From contig NZ_QFWT01000002.1 in assembly GCF_003144035.1 (NCBI RefSeq), forward strand, positions 62,001-126,000: a stretch of 64,000 nucleotides of DNA, read 5' to 3'. The translations under genes were made by a program, and so were the position numbers. The first letter of the stretch is position 1, and every line of letters begins with the position of its first letter. The notes under the pieces are model-generated. The model saw only the letters and a list, made by a program, of their open reading frames with translations. It was not told the DNA's origin and did not search any database. Of this stretch, positions 57,209 to 64,000 are shown one piece after another. The stretch is from Vibrio albus. Its GTDB lineage: Bacteria; Pseudomonadota; Gammaproteobacteria; Enterobacterales; Vibrionaceae.

Positions 57209-58120
57209 TCAGCTTTTGATATTTCTGTTGAGGTAGGTATCCAGTTCCCGGGCAATCCCCTCTGCCGCCAGCATTCCCCGGTTAAGAGACCAGAGCTTAT
57301 GCGAAACAGTCACAGCCTGATCAGGCTGGCTGATTTTCAGCAAGTTAAATAACGGGCTGTTCTGCCAACTTTCCAGCACGGTTACCGGCTTTGTTCTGCC
57401 GTAGAATAACCAGTCCGGATTGGTTTTCAGCAGCACCTCAAGATTCACTTCCATCAGGTGGCTGGACTTCAGCTCAGGAACAGCGGAATGTAAACCCAAA
57501 AATTCCAGCAGACTGCCGGTATAAGACCGCGGGCCGTGAAACCACATGCCTCTGTCATTTACATTCGCAAACTGAACCGTGATATCTTTTCCGTCAAACT
57601 TGTGGCGATACCCTTGCATGAATGCCTTGTGCCGGGCAATACGTGCATTCATTTCCTTCTCTTTGTTCAGCGCGCGGCCGATAACTGATGCTGACTGGAG
57701 ACTTTCCTGATAACTCTCTCCCCTACTTTTTAACAACAGAGTCGGGGCAATTTTTGACAGTTCCCGATAGCTCACTTTATGGCGGTATGCGTCAGCGATA
57801 ATCAGATCCGGCTTGAGCCGGGCAATCACCTCCAGATTTGGCTGAGAGCGCATTCCCACCGATGTCCATGGCTTTATTAAAGAACGCACCTGAGGGAGAA
57901 GCCGCTCAGGATCCTGATCATCGGCCACCCCAAACGGAGAGACACCGATGGCAGCCAGCGCATCGACAAAAGAGTACTCCAGCACTACGATCCGGCTTGG
58001 TGTGCCAGTCAGTGTCAGCGTACCCAGTTCATGCTTTATGACGCGCTCAGCTTGCGCCGGGACACTTCCCAGCGCAAATAACAGGGCGAAGCAGCAGATA
58101 TACTTCAGAAACCGCTTCAT
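57209..58120 (-). CDS. FecB-like iron-siderophore periplasmic binding protein
   Basis: A 303-residue protein with a signal peptide (about residues 1-24, AQA cleavage) and a class III periplasmic-binding fold. RIVVLEYSFVDALAAIG, GVADDQDPERLLP, KPDLIIADAYRH and SVGMRSQPNLE align well with E. coli FecB of the ferric dicitrate system. It overlaps the TonB receptor stop by one base and is downstream of it on the minus strand, so the receptor and binding protein form one unit, transcribed away from the permease genes. The ligand is presumably an Fe(III)-chelate; dicitrate is possible but unproven. Confidence 0.9.
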   Translation of the reverse strand: MKRFLKYICCFALLFALGSVPAQAERVIKHELGTLTLTGTPSRIVVLEYSFVDALAAIGVSPFGVADDQDPERLLPQVRSLIKPWTSVGMRSQPNLEVIARLKPDLIIADAYRHKVSYRELSKIAPTLLLKSRGESYQESLQSASVIGRALNKEKEMNARIARHKAFMQGYRHKFDGKDITVQFANVNDRGMWFHGPRSYTGSLLEFLGLHSAVPELKSSHLMEVNLEVLLKTNPDWLFYGRTKPVTVLESWQNSPLFNLLKISQPDQAVTVSHKLWSLNRGMLAAEGIARELDTYLNRNIKS

Positions 58121-60246
58121 CAGAATTTACCGGAGAAGCTCAGAGTGACGTTACGCGGATCGCCGGTATACAAACGGCTGCTACCCGAACCACCCACGTA
58201 GTACCATTCATCCAACAGGTTCTCTACATTCAGCGATACCCGGTAATCTTTAACGTCATAGTGCACACCGATATCGACCGTCACGTATTCTGGTAATTCC
58301 ACACGAGAGGTTTTATCGTCATCGGTATAGCGGGCACTCTCATAGTTTGCCCCCAGAGTAGTCCCTACTACGCCACCCGCAATCTGATACGGAAAGTTAT
58401 ATTTGGTCCAGAAGTAAGCATCATGATAAGCCGTCAGCGGTGTACGATTACCTTCAATATTTTCATCCGGATTATCGGTAATTCGGGAATCGACATACGC
58501 ATAGCCAAACTTAATCTGCCAGTTATCCACCGGCATGGCTAACAGTTCAGCTTCAACCCCGTTACTTTGCACTTCCCCCAGCAGTTCGTAATCGCCGTCG
58601 CTGTTTTTCTGCACAATATTCGATTTATTGATATCGAAATAAGCAAGGGTCAGACTGGTTTTGTCGTTAAAGATAGTCGTCTTGGTCCCCACTTCGTACT
58701 GACGCCCTTCTTCTGGATCAAACGGGTCATCATTCGCATCTTTCTTTTCAACACTGTTAGGATTAAAGCTCTCACCATAGCTGGCGTAAAGAGAGGTGCC
58801 ATCGGTGATCTTGTACACCACCCCCACCTGGGAAACCCATGCATCACTGGACTGAGTATCTGTCGTATTTTTACTAACAAAGTCGAAATCCACATCCTGA
58901 CGGGTATAACGAAGCCCGCCCATCACCGTCCAGTTGCTGGTCAGATAAATGGTATCCTGTGCATACAGCCCATAGTTGGTGTATTCGGTAATGCGATGGT
59001 TCTTTTTATAAGCACTTTCATCACGTGTCGTCAGAGCCTCTGGGCTATAAAAATCAACGCCGTCAGTGGCATAAGTCTCGCGTAAGAAATCCCGTTTCTC
59101 CAGGCCCACGTTGGCACCAAGCAACACCTGATGTTCAATATCATTTGTCCAGACGCTGCCTGTAGTTCGCACATCAATAAAGTGGTACTCACGTTTGTTG
59201 AGCTGGTCACGATCGCGGACGTTAACTTCCTGAGCGGTACTGTTCACACTACGTGACTCATGCAGTTCACGCTCATCTTCGTGCCAGACACTGCGCCAGT
59301 CCACCGTAAAATCGAAGTTACTGTTCAGCGCAGTATTAAAGGTAACAAAAGCCACCGTGCCTTCATCTTCATCTGTATCATCAGCAGACTGATAGTGGGT
59401 ATCCATGGGAGCAACCTGATCAATGTCGTTATTCAGTGCCGCCAGCCCGTTATCCGCCACCCGTTTTTCAGACTGAAGCTCAAGGCCAAACGTCAGTTCG
59501 GTTAATTCAGAAGGACGATAGGTCAGAGTCGGGAAGAGATAGTGGTTCTGACTGTCCCCATCATCCCGGTATGAATCCGTGTCTTCACTGCTGACAATCA
59601 CACGGTACAGCCAGGTTTTACTCGCATTAAGCGGGCCTGTCGCATCAATCGTTCCGGTAACGCCATTATCTTCGCCAAATTCACTGACATCCGTCGCAAA
59701 AGACTGAGCTGAAATATCGTAGCTGACCGAGGCTTCCTCTTGCGGCTTTTTGGTGACGATATTGATCAAACCGCCGGGCTGGATCTGACCATACATGATA
59801 GAAGCGGGTCCCTTTAGGATCTCAACGCGCTCTACGTTGGCCGTTGTCGGAGAGCCAAAACGGGAAGCAAGCCCCGGCAGGCCATTAACCTGAATGCTGT
59901 TTAGATCAGCGGGCATTCCCCGTAAGGTAAAACTGTCGGCATTCACACCAGAACGAGACAGTCCCGTCGTGTAGCCATAGGCATCATCCAGAGTCTCGGC
60001 TCGAATGTCCTGTAAAAATTGCTGGTTAACCGTATTGACGGTCAGTGGAACATCCTGCGGATCAATATCCGTTTTTGTTGCTGTGCTAACCGCCGGATTT
60101 AAGTATGAGTTTTGTTGACCAACAATAACCAGAGTCTCGTCTTCAACGGAAGCAGCATCCTGGTTATTGTCCTGAGCAAGCGCATAAGAATTCAGACCCA
60201 GAAATACAATAAGACTCTGAGTGATGGGGTTTGCAGCAAATTTCAT
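58120..60246 (-). CDS. TonB-dependent siderophore receptor
   Basis: A 708-residue outer-membrane receptor: signal peptide (about residues 1-24), TonB box region DETLVIVGQQ (about 36-45), plug domain (about 50-165, with ERVEILKGPASIMYGQIQPGG LINIVTKKP-type signature) and a 22-strand barrel ending in a terminal Phe (NVTLSFSGKF). There is no N-terminal signalling (STN) domain, so FecI/FecR-type surface signalling is not expected. It takes up an iron chelate through the outer membrane. The start lies 81 bases from a Fur-box-like site. The substrate cannot be named. Confidence 0.93.
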   Translation of the reverse strand: MKFAANPITQSLIVFLGLNSYALAQDNNQDAASVEDETLVIVGQQNSYLNPAVSTATKTDIDPQDVPLTVNTVNQQFLQDIRAETLDDAYGYTTGLSRSGVNADSFTLRGMPADLNSIQVNGLPGLASRFGSPTTANVERVEILKGPASIMYGQIQPGGLINIVTKKPQEEASVSYDISAQSFATDVSEFGEDNGVTGTIDATGPLNASKTWLYRVIVSSEDTDSYRDDGDSQNHYLFPTLTYRPSELTELTFGLELQSEKRVADNGLAALNNDIDQVAPMDTHYQSADDTDEDEGTVAFVTFNTALNSNFDFTVDWRSVWHEDERELHESRSVNSTAQEVNVRDRDQLNKREYHFIDVRTTGSVWTNDIEHQVLLGANVGLEKRDFLRETYATDGVDFYSPEALTTRDESAYKKNHRITEYTNYGLYAQDTIYLTSNWTVMGGLRYTRQDVDFDFVSKNTTDTQSSDAWVSQVGVVYKITDGTSLYASYGESFNPNSVEKKDANDDPFDPEEGRQYEVGTKTTIFNDKTSLTLAYFDINKSNIVQKNSDGDYELLGEVQSNGVEAELLAMPVDNWQIKFGYAYVDSRITDNPDENIEGNRTPLTAYHDAYFWTKYNFPYQIAGGVVGTTLGANYESARYTDDDKTSRVELPEYVTVDIGVHYDVKDYRVSLNVENLLDEWYYVGGSGSSRLYTGDPRNVTLSFSGKF

Positions 60247-60326
60247 AAATTAACTCGTATGTGGTAATTATAAGTCCATTATTTGCAGTAATAACTGCAT
60301 ATTATTTTCTTGTTGCGGGTGGACAT

Positions 60327-60345
60327 GATAATTATTCGCGTTATC
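60327..60345. promoter_or_regulatory. Fur box candidate in the divergent iron-uptake gap
   Basis: GATAATTATTCGCGTTATC matches the 19-bp Fur consensus at 14 positions and has the 6-bp inverted ends GATAA/TTATC. It lies between the TonB receptor (minus) and the fecC-like permease (plus), so it could repress both units when iron is plentiful. Confidence 0.7.
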
Positions 60346-60412
60346 ATTACAAGAAATAATTTTACTTTAGAATCTACTGTTAAATATCCAGCAGTAATAT
60401 TAACGACTTCAT

Positions 60413-61414
60413 ATGCATACTCGCTTCAACACCAGACTAATCTGTTTTGCTCTTCCTTTGCTGCTGCTTACCGGCTATTACTACTCCATGACTGCCTGGT
60501 CAGGATTTCCCCTAAGCGCTGAACACCTGTCCGGGTACCTGTTTGCATTTAACGAAAACAGCATCGAACAACAGATACTTTCCACAATACGAGCTCCACG
60601 AGTTCTGGCCGGAATGCTCATCGGGGCCAATATCGCCGTTTCCGGGGTGTTAATGCAGGGGATAACTCGTAACGCCCTGGCCTCGCCGTCTGTTCTGGGC
60701 ATCAACTCAGGTGCAGCCTGCCTGATGGCTCTATCCGGTATCGGCGTGTCAGTACTCGACGATTTACCGGGCATTGTGACGGCAGCTGCAGGCGGTGTTC
60801 TTAGCGGTGGTATCGTTATGCTGCTGGGTGGATTTTTCTCTCCCCGGCCAAATCCTCTGAAACTGGTACTGGCCGGCATCGCAGTCAATGCGTTACTGGC
60901 CGGGGTCACCCGAGCTGCTGTGATTCTTGCCGACGACAAAGCTTATAGCGTGATGAACTGGCTGGCGGGTTCTCTGTCCAGTATTGACTGGCAGCAGTGG
61001 CATCATCTCTGGCCGACTAGTCTGACAGGCCTGTTATTGGCACTATATGTCGCCCGAAATCTTAACTTGCTGGCTCTGGGTAATGATGTTGCTGTGAGCT
61101 TAGGGGTTAATATCTGGCAAACCCGGCTTGTCACTTGCCTGGCAATAGTTTTACTGACCGCCTCAAGTGTGGCTGTCGCCGGGCCGATCGGCTTTGTGGG
61201 TCTGCTTGTGCCTCACATAGCCAGAAGAATCGTTAGCAGCAATTATTATATTCTGCTGCCGGTCAGTGCCCTTTTGGGGGCCAGCCTTATTTGCTGGGCG
61301 GACGCTCTGTCCCGGGCAATAGCCTTTCCCGCAGAGACCCCTGTCGGCATCATTACTGCCTTAATTGGAACGCCTTGTTTTATATTTCTCGCAATTCGGA
61401 GTCAGTCAGCATGA
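60413..61414 (+). CDS. FecC-like iron-siderophore ABC permease
   Basis: A 333-residue BtuC/FecCD-family inner-membrane permease with about nine to ten helices and the family motifs APRVLAGMLIGANIAVSGVLMQGITRNALASP, SGAA and GPIGFVGLLVPHIAR. It resembles E. coli FecC. The start ATG at 60413 lies 68 bases after the Fur-box candidate. The last bases overlap the next permease start (ATGA at 61411-61414). It presumably pairs with the FecD-like gene next to it. Confidence 0.92.
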   Translation: MHTRFNTRLICFALPLLLLTGYYYSMTAWSGFPLSAEHLSGYLFAFNENSIEQQILSTIRAPRVLAGMLIGANIAVSGVLMQGITRNALASPSVLGINSGAACLMALSGIGVSVLDDLPGIVTAAAGGVLSGGIVMLLGGFFSPRPNPLKLVLAGIAVNALLAGVTRAAVILADDKAYSVMNWLAGSLSSIDWQQWHHLWPTSLTGLLLALYVARNLNLLALGNDVAVSLGVNIWQTRLVTCLAIVLLTASSVAVAGPIGFVGLLVPHIARRIVSSNYYILLPVSALLGASLICWADALSRAIAFPAETPVGIITALIGTPCFIFLAIRSQSA

Positions 61415-62379
61415 ACCATCTGAAACTCCTGTTCCTGAGCTTTGCTGTTGTTGCGATAAGTGGCTCTGGCTTATTTATCGGTGCATCATCCCTGCCTGTC
61501 CATGAGATCATTACCACTCTGCTGCATGGCGGGGAATCAGAATTCATTGTTAACCAATACCGGCTTCCGAGAATAGTGCTGGCTGTCGGCGTGGGTGCCG
61601 GGCTTGGCCTGTCAGGGGCTTTAGTTCAGGGGGTGATTCGAAACCCGCTGGCTTCTCCGGATTTGATGGGCATCAGCGCAGGAGCAGGGCTGGCTGCAAC
61701 CGCATTACTGGTTCTGTATCCTGAAGCCCCACTATATATGCTGCCATTATGTGCCTTAGCCGGGGGGTTGGGTGCAGCCGCTGTGATTCTGCTTATTGCT
61801 TATAATACCCGCCCCACACCGGCAAAGCTCGCCCTTATCGGCATATCTATCAGTGCGTTTCTCTCTAGCGGGATAGATTTTCTTATGATCGTCAGCCCGA
61901 TAGAGATTAATACCGCTATGGTGTGGTTAACAGGCAGCTTATGGGGGCGCAACTGGGAACAAGTCCCCTACATCTGGGTAACGCTTGCCATCATGCTGCC
62001 GTTCGCCTTCCGACTTGCCTGGCGGCTGGATATTATGGGTATTGACGAGGACAGTGCGACTTCTCTTGGTATTACCCCTTCCAGGGTTCAGCTTCTGGCA
62101 CTGATTAGCTCTGTCATTCTCGCCAGTATCAGCGTTTCTGTATGCGGCACCATCAGCTTTGTTGGGCTTCTGGCCCCTCACTTAGCCAGGATGTTGTTCG
62201 GACATCATCATAAACTACTGGTGCCGGGTGCCGCGCTTCTGGGCGGCCTGATGGTGCTCATTTCTGACACCCTTGCCAGAAGCATTCACCCTCCTCTTGA
62301 ATTGCCGGCCGGGGTACTGACGTCTCTGATTGGCGCACCTTATTTTATTTTTTTACTGCAACGCTATAAGGGCTGGTAA
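61411..62379 (+). CDS. FecD-like iron-siderophore ABC permease
   Basis: A 322-residue second BtuC/FecCD-type permease. Motifs include YRLPRIVLAVGVGAGLGLSG, ALVQGVIRNPLASPDLMGISAGAG, and GTISFVGLLAPHLARMLFGH. The start is the ATG of MNHLKLLF at 61411, overlapping the fecC-like stop by four bases; the frame runs further upstream but inside that gene. It overlaps the ATPase gene by one base at its end (TAATG), indicating tight coupling. Confidence 0.92.
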   Translation: MNHLKLLFLSFAVVAISGSGLFIGASSLPVHEIITTLLHGGESEFIVNQYRLPRIVLAVGVGAGLGLSGALVQGVIRNPLASPDLMGISAGAGLAATALLVLYPEAPLYMLPLCALAGGLGAAAVILLIAYNTRPTPAKLALIGISISAFLSSGIDFLMIVSPIEINTAMVWLTGSLWGRNWEQVPYIWVTLAIMLPFAFRLAWRLDIMGIDEDSATSLGITPSRVQLLALISSVILASISVSVCGTISFVGLLAPHLARMLFGHHHKLLVPGAALLGGLMVLISDTLARSIHPPLELPAGVLTSLIGAPYFIFLLQRYKGW

Positions 62380-63143
62380 TGATTTCTGCAAAAAATATCT
62401 CTGTGTCATACGGTGATAATACTATCATCGACGATCTGACTCTGACCCTGCCGAAAGGTAAGATCACAGCCCTTATCGGTCCTAATGGCTGTGGCAAATC
62501 AACGCTGCTCAAAGCCTTAGCACGCATAAACAAAGTCACCTCAGGAGAAGTGCTGCTGGATAACAAGCCTTTAGGTAGGTTCAGAGATAAAGAACTGGCC
62601 AAAGAACTGTCACTACTGCCCCAGGTACTCGTTGCCCCTGAAGGTGTTTCAGTGCGACGTCTGGTTGAGTACGGGCGTTCTCCCTACCTCTCACACTGGG
62701 GAAAACTCAGTCAGGAAGACAGCCAGATAGTCATGCAGGCGATGCAGGAAACAGGCGTCAATGACCTGGCAAATCAGTCTGTTGACTCCCTTTCTGGCGG
62801 ACAGAGACAGCGAGCCTGGATAGCTATGGTGCTGGCACAGGACACGAGTATCGTTATGCTGGACGAGCCTACCACCTATCTGGACCTCTCCCACCAGATT
62901 GAGTTGATGAAACTGATGCGGGAGATGAATAACAAAGGCAAAACGGTTATCGTCGTCCTGCACGACCTGAATCAGGCTTGCCGTTACTGTGATCATCTTG
63001 TGGTACTGAAAGAAGGTAAGCTGGTTGCTCAGGGGGAACCTAAAGCCGTATTCAATGAAGAGTTACTCCGTCATGTTTTTTCTCTGAATGCAACGGTTAT
63101 TCAGGATCCAATCGCCGATACGCCTATGTGCATCGCTTACTGA
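62379..63143 (+). CDS. FecE-like iron-siderophore ABC ATP-binding protein
   Basis: A 254-residue ATPase. Walker A GPNGCGKST (about residue 35), signature LSGGQRQRAW (about residue 138), Walker B VMLDEPTTYLD, and the H-loop VVLHDLNQACRYCDHL are all intact. It completes a permease pair with a separate divergently encoded receptor and FecB-like protein. The ATG overlaps the fecD-like stop. About 200 bases without a clear terminator follow before the regulator gene. Confidence 0.95.
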   Translation: MISAKNISVSYGDNTIIDDLTLTLPKGKITALIGPNGCGKSTLLKALARINKVTSGEVLLDNKPLGRFRDKELAKELSLLPQVLVAPEGVSVRRLVEYGRSPYLSHWGKLSQEDSQIVMQAMQETGVNDLANQSVDSLSGGQRQRAWIAMVLAQDTSIVMLDEPTTYLDLSHQIELMKLMREMNNKGKTVIVVLHDLNQACRYCDHLVVLKEGKLVAQGEPKAVFNEELLRHVFSLNATVIQDPIADTPMCIAY

Positions 63144-63342
63144 CATAAATGACGCACATTGAGCGAAAAAGTTGTTTGTCTGATTTGTTATAAAACTGAC
63201 ACTTCGACTTTATCCCACATTATAAATCAATGGGTTACATCAGGCTTATATTTTGCTGTTCTATGCGTTTATCCTATTTTCCTTGTCGCTTTGTCATTTT
63301 GTGCATGATGCAGGGAACAGACAGCCGTAATAGGTAATCGTT

Positions 63343-63981
63343 ATGAAGTGCTCAAATCATGGTACAAAACCAGATAACCATATAGACAGCCTTGTGGATG
63401 GGTTTCGCTCCCGACGTTTAAAAAGCGGTGAAATGCTGAGTTACCCTCAGGACGACAATAACCGGGTATTCTATCTGACAAGCGGGCGGCTAAAGGTGTT
63501 TCTTTCTTATGGGGAGAAAATCTTTACCTTAGCGCTGCTAAATCCCGGGGATATCTACTGTACTCATACCCGCGCTTTTGTCGAAGCGATGGAAGAGTCT
63601 GATATTAAAAGTTGTGATTTACAGACATTTTCACAGCGTTTGCATCAACACCCTCAAATGATGGGTGCCATGACCCGGGTATTATCTACCACCTTATCCG
63701 GCTGTATCGATACGATAGAAAACCTGGCTTTTCGTGATGTAAAAGCAAGATTTGCCGGCTTTTTACTGGGGCAGATACCGGAAGATCAGAAAAATAAGCA
63801 CAATATCTTGGTGACGTTACCGTTGACGACAGAACAGTTGGCTCAGGTTATCGGAACCTCTCGCCAGACACTATCCAGCCTGATATCTGACTTACAAAAA
63901 GAAGACATTATAAAAAGAGAAGGACGGGGCAAGCTGCTGATTTACTCACCCCGCAACCTTGAGCAGATAGCCAACCTATAA
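63343..63981 (+). CDS. CooA-like Crp/Fnr-family regulator with C-x-H haem-ligand motif
   Basis: A 212-residue regulator. An N-terminal cyclic-nucleotide-type effector domain (about 25-110), a dimerisation helix (about 115-140) and a C-terminal winged helix-turn-helix (about 155-212, TTEQLAQVIGTSRQTLSSLI). It resembles Rhodospirillum CooA along most of its length (GRLKVFLSYGE, LNPGDIYCTHTRAFVEA, TLSGCIDTIENLAFRDVKAR, EGRGKLLIYSP). In CooA, haem iron is held by Cys75 (ferric) and His77 (ferrous); the equivalent GDIYCTH here gives Cys73 and His75. The second face is Pro2 in CooA; this N-terminus (MKCSNHG) lacks it but has Cys3 and His6. Signal, ligand and targets are inferred; the downstream gene is outside the window. 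Confidence 0.75.
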   Translation: MKCSNHGTKPDNHIDSLVDGFRSRRLKSGEMLSYPQDDNNRVFYLTSGRLKVFLSYGEKIFTLALLNPGDIYCTHTRAFVEAMEESDIKSCDLQTFSQRLHQHPQMMGAMTRVLSTTLSGCIDTIENLAFRDVKARFAGFLLGQIPEDQKNKHNILVTLPLTTEQLAQVIGTSRQTLSSLISDLQKEDIIKREGRGKLLIYSPRNLEQIANL

Positions 63982-64000
63982 TATTCACCAACTGTCAGGT

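Noticed and set aside
1-64000. CRISPR arrays, insertion sequences, prophage, integron, rRNA or tRNA
   Set aside because: None found: no regularly spaced repeats, transposase, phage structural genes or recognisable RNA-gene structure.

Overview
The window looks like an ordinary chromosomal segment of a Vibrio-like gammaproteobacterium (family Vibrionaceae). Support comes from conserved gene order seen in vibrios and relatives: rsxBCDGE-nth, yecM beside argS, yfbV-ackA-pta, a menFDHBCE cluster, alaA-yfbR-dgt-tapT-rhombosortase, and comEA-ppiD-hupB-lon-clpX-clpP-tig. The genus is my inference from gene order and protein resemblance; no search was run. I see no rRNA, tRNA, CRISPR array, insertion sequence, prophage or integron.

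Layout. 1-5010: electron-transport complex Rsx/Rnf, with rsxB cut by the window edge, then endonuclease III and glyoxalase I. 6235-9282: yecM (minus), argS and a HIT protein. 9340-9834: a long gap holding a strong candidate small RNA. 9890-14132: yfbV (minus), then ackA and pta for acetate/acetyl-phosphate metabolism, separated by two tandem hairpins. 14238-17813: a Tim44-domain protein, a TetR regulator and an MFS-acyltransferase fusion. 17818-25132: menaquinone operon on the minus strand, terminating inside the 3' end of the convergent MFS gene. 25332-31221: alaA, a divergent yfbR, a lipoprotein hydrolase apparently inserted before dgt, tapT and a rhombosortase. 31302-40091: competence protein ComEA and the periplasmic/cytoplasmic protein quality-control block (PpiD, HU-beta, Lon, ClpX, ClpP, trigger factor), all on the minus strand.

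40547-57142 is more variable: a CPA1 antiporter with a cyclic-nucleotide-binding tail, an EF-hand protein, an RND efflux pair, a tiny lipoprotein, a PAS-type and a classical chemoreceptor, adenine deaminase, a Cys-rich miniprotein, an orphan periplasmic binding protein and a YidE-type transporter. 57209-63981 is an iron-uptake locus: FecB-like binding protein and TonB receptor on the minus strand, FecCDE-like permease/ATPase genes on the plus strand, a Fur-box-like site between them, then a regulator resembling the haem CO sensor CooA.

Most notable for follow-up are the CooA-like regulator with a conserved C-x-H haem-ligand motif beside iron transport genes, the candidate sRNA at about 9610-9742, the YfbR with Asp-to-Glu in its HD motif, the hydrolase overlapping dgt, a 19-bp duplication that rewrites the rhombosortase C-terminus, and two very small genes (48306-48428 and 51507-51674).
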